From positions 1 through 8,258 of the forward strand of contig JAQBNY010000253.1 in assembly GCA_028288315.1 (NCBI GenBank): a stretch of DNA of 8,258 bases, read 5' to 3'. The position numbers and the translations under genes were made by a program. Under the pieces are notes generated by a model. It did no database searches. It was given only the letters and a program-made list of their open reading frames with translations, and was not told the DNA's origin. Source of the stretch: Mucilaginibacter sp. GTDB taxonomy: Bacteria > Bacteroidota > Bacteroidia > Sphingobacteriales > Sphingobacteriaceae. Shown one piece after another: positions 6,034 through 8,258 of this stretch (within the stretch, counting starts at the first letter, position 1; each line of letters opens with the position of its first letter).

Positions 6034-8256
6034 ATGAAAGATTTAGTGATTGACCTGGAAGCCGAGAAGAAAGAGATACTAAAAAGATACCGTACACTCT
6101 TGCGTGCAAGCAAATCTACCTTGCAAAAGGGCGATAAACGTATGATACGCAAGGCTTTTGATATGGCTTTGGAGAGCCATAAAGATATGCGCCGTAAAAG
6201 CGGCGAGCCATATATATACCATCCTATTGCCGTTGCACAAATAGCCGCCGAAGAAATAGGTTTGGGCACCACATCAATTGTATGTGCCTTACTGCATGAT
6301 GTGGTGGAAGATACAGATGTTACCCTTGAAGATATTGAGCTTGAATTTGGTAAAAAAGTTGCAAAAATTATTGATGGCTTAACCAAAATATCAGGCGTTT
6401 TTGATACCAATAGCTCATTACAAGCCGAGAACTTTCGTAAAATGCTGCTTACACTAGCTGATGATGTAAGGGTAATACTGATAAAACTGGCCGACAGACT
6501 GCATAACATGCGGACAATGGAGTTTATGCCGCGCGATAAGCAGTTAAAACTCTCATCAGAAACGGTGTACCTGTATGCCCCATTGGCGCACCGACTGGGC
6601 TTATATGCCATAAAGTCAGAAATGGAGGACCTTTCCATGAAATATATGGAAAGGGAAACATATTCTTTTATCAAAAATAAACTGAACGAAAAAAAGGCGG
6701 AACGCGAAAAATTCATCCGTGATTTTATTGAGCCGGTTAATAAAGTGATAGAAGGCCAGGGCTTACATGCCGAGCTATTTGGCCGGCCAAAATCCATCCA
6801 TTCCATTTGGAATAAGATGAAGAAAAAGTCTATCCCTTTTGAGGAAGTGTATGACCTGTTTGCTATTAGAATAATATTGGACAGCACACCTGAAAATGAA
6901 AAGGCCGATTGCTGGAAAGCATACTCTATAGTTACAGACCTTTATCGCCCTAATCCGGATAGGTTGCGCGATTGGATTTCATCGCCTAAAGCAAATGGTT
7001 ACGAGTCATTACATACCACCGTTATGGGCCCGCGCGGGCAATGGGTTGAGGTACAGATACGTACCAAACGCATGAATGAGATTGCCGAAAAGGGTTTTGC
7101 AGCTCACTGGAAATACAAGGAATCATCAACAGACAGTGGTTTAGACCAATGGGTGCAAAAAGTACGTGACATGCTCAAAAACCCCGATTCGAACGCGCTT
7201 GACTTTTTGGATGATTTTAAGATGAACCTGTTCAGTGATGAAATATTCATTTTTACACCTAAAGGTGCATTGATACAATTACCGCTAAACGCCACAGCAC
7301 TTGACTTTGCTTTTGAAATACATACAGATGTAGGTGCAAGCTGCATTGGTGCCAAGGTAAACCATAAACTGGTACCACTAAGTTATAAACTACAAAATGG
7401 CGATCAGGTTGAGATCATCACTTCGGGTAAGCAAACACCTAAAGAGGACTGGCTAAACTTTGTGGTAACAGCAAAGGCTAAGGCTAAAATAAAATCGGCC
7501 TTAAAAGAAGAGAAGCGTAAAATAGCCGATGATGGCAAGGAAATACTGGAACGTAAGCTGAAATCCCTCAAAATCACTTACAACTCCGAAAATATTCACA
7601 AGCTAAGCTATTACTTTAAGCTTCCCTCTACTCAGGATCTGTTCTTTAATGTGGCAAAGGGCTTTATTGACATGAAGGACCTGAAGGAGTACCTGGCATC
7701 AGAAAAAGTAATTGAGAATAAACCGCAAGATAAAATTGATACCGAACAGCTGCAAAGCCTTGTACGTAACATCAAAACCAAAGATAGCGATGTATTGCTT
7801 TTTGGCGAGGATTTGCAAAAGATAGATTATAAACTGGCTAATTGCTGTAACCCTATTCCTGGCGATGATGTATTTGGCTTTGTAACGGTTAGCGATGGCA
7901 TTAAGATCCACCGTACAAATTGCCCTAACGCGGCCAAACTAATGGCCAACTACGGTTACCGCATTGTTAAGGCCAAATGGACCAAACAGCTTGAATTAGC
8001 ATTTTTAACCGGTCTGCGTATTACAGGCATTGATGATGTTGGTTTAATAAACAAATTAACCACCGTAATATCTACTGATTTTAAGGTAAACATTCGTTCT
8101 ATAACGGTTGATAGCGACAACGGTATCTTTGAAGGATCAATAATGGTATATGTAAATGATACCGAACACCTCGATAACCTGATCAAAAAAATATTACAGG
8201 TAAAAGGTATTACATCAGTTATCCGGTTTGATTCTGTTGTTGAGAAGGCTTCTTAA
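6034..8256 (+). CDS. rel: Bifunctional (p)ppGpp synthetase/hydrolase (Rel/SpoT family)
   Basis: This complete 740-aa long-form RSH enzyme makes (p)ppGpp from ATP and GDP/GTP and hydrolyses it, setting the stringent response. The N-terminal HD hydrolase domain keeps its metal site: H63, H88-D89 in LLHDVVEDT, and D154 in LADRLHNMRT, with E92-D93 for catalysis. It should therefore be hydrolase-active, unlike E. coli RelA. The synthetase domain follows (about 245-360): GRPKSIHSIWNKM, D274 in VYDLFAIRI, YESLHTTVMGP with E324, and VEVQIRT. A TGS domain spans about 402-463, then a helical region, then a Cys-rich zinc-finger-like segment with C604-C605 and H626/C630 (HRTNCPN), and an ACT domain from about 655 to the end. 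These C-terminal parts sense stalled ribosomes and transmit the signal. Length is normal. No clear Shine-Dalgarno site precedes the ATG. It is divergent from the DUF4294 operon across 105 nt. Its terminator would lie past the window edge. Confidence 0.95.
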   Translation: MKDLVIDLEAEKKEILKRYRTLLRASKSTLQKGDKRMIRKAFDMALESHKDMRRKSGEPYIYHPIAVAQIAAEEIGLGTTSIVCALLHDVVEDTDVTLEDIELEFGKKVAKIIDGLTKISGVFDTNSSLQAENFRKMLLTLADDVRVILIKLADRLHNMRTMEFMPRDKQLKLSSETVYLYAPLAHRLGLYAIKSEMEDLSMKYMERETYSFIKNKLNEKKAEREKFIRDFIEPVNKVIEGQGLHAELFGRPKSIHSIWNKMKKKSIPFEEVYDLFAIRIILDSTPENEKADCWKAYSIVTDLYRPNPDRLRDWISSPKANGYESLHTTVMGPRGQWVEVQIRTKRMNEIAEKGFAAHWKYKESSTDSGLDQWVQKVRDMLKNPDSNALDFLDDFKMNLFSDEIFIFTPKGALIQLPLNATALDFAFEIHTDVGASCIGAKVNHKLVPLSYKLQNGDQVEIITSGKQTPKEDWLNFVVTAKAKAKIKSALKEEKRKIADDGKEILERKLKSLKITYNSENIHKLSYYFKLPSTQDLFFNVAKGFIDMKDLKEYLASEKVIENKPQDKIDTEQLQSLVRNIKTKDSDVLLFGEDLQKIDYKLANCCNPIPGDDVFGFVTVSDGIKIHRTNCPNAAKLMANYGYRIVKAKWTKQLELAFLTGLRITGIDDVGLINKLTTVISTDFKVNIRSITVDSDNGIFEGSIMVYVNDTEHLDNLIKKILQVKGITSVIRFDSVVEKAS

Positions 8257-8258
8257 AA

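Noticed and set aside
6006..6887. 293-codon minus-strand open frame opposite rel
   Set aside because: Its serine-rich, repetitive composition is typical of the complement of a real coding region. It lies almost wholly inside the clearly coding HD and synthetase regions of rel and shows no recognisable motif.

Overview
The window looks like ordinary chromosomal DNA from a Bacteroidota bacterium, most likely family Sphingobacteriaceae (Mucilaginibacter/Pedobacter-like). The reasons are protein families largely confined to that phylum (a DUF6588 outer-membrane protein and DUF4294), AT-rich leaders with little or no Shine-Dalgarno sequence, and promoter-like matches to the Bacteroidota -33/-7 consensus (TTG ... 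TAnnTTTG). The genus is inferred from general resemblance and was not tested by a search. I see no transposase, integrase, CRISPR array, tRNA or rRNA.

Left part (1-3430, + strand): the 3' end of a DUF6588 beta-barrel-like protein is followed after 8 nt by a PLP enzyme of the ACC deaminase/D-cysteine desulfhydrase family, whose two specificity positions favour a D-cysteine desulfhydrase-like activity. A 203-nt gap with two short near-palindromic repeats and a good promoter then leads into L-lysine 6-transaminase (lat), which ends in a strong intrinsic terminator, so lat looks monocistronic.

Middle (3431-5928): an unassigned 147-aa protein (coiled coil, basic linker, winged-helix-like C-terminus) converges on a three-gene minus-strand operon, with a bidirectional terminator between them. 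In transcription order the operon encodes a secreted DUF4294 protein, a two-cysteine thioredoxin-type glutathione peroxidase, and BshB1, the zinc deacetylase of bacillithiol biosynthesis. This is a small thiol/peroxide-defence unit; the DUF4294 protein is its unexplained member.

Right part (6034-8256, + strand): a complete bifunctional (p)ppGpp synthetase/hydrolase (Rel/SpoT type), divergent from the operon across 105 nt, with hydrolase, synthetase, TGS, Cys-rich and ACT regions all visible.

I found no convincing undescribed system. The most useful leads are the DUF4294-GPx-BshB1 operon, the repeats upstream of lat, the specificity residues of the PLP enzyme, and the uncharacterised small wHTH-like protein.
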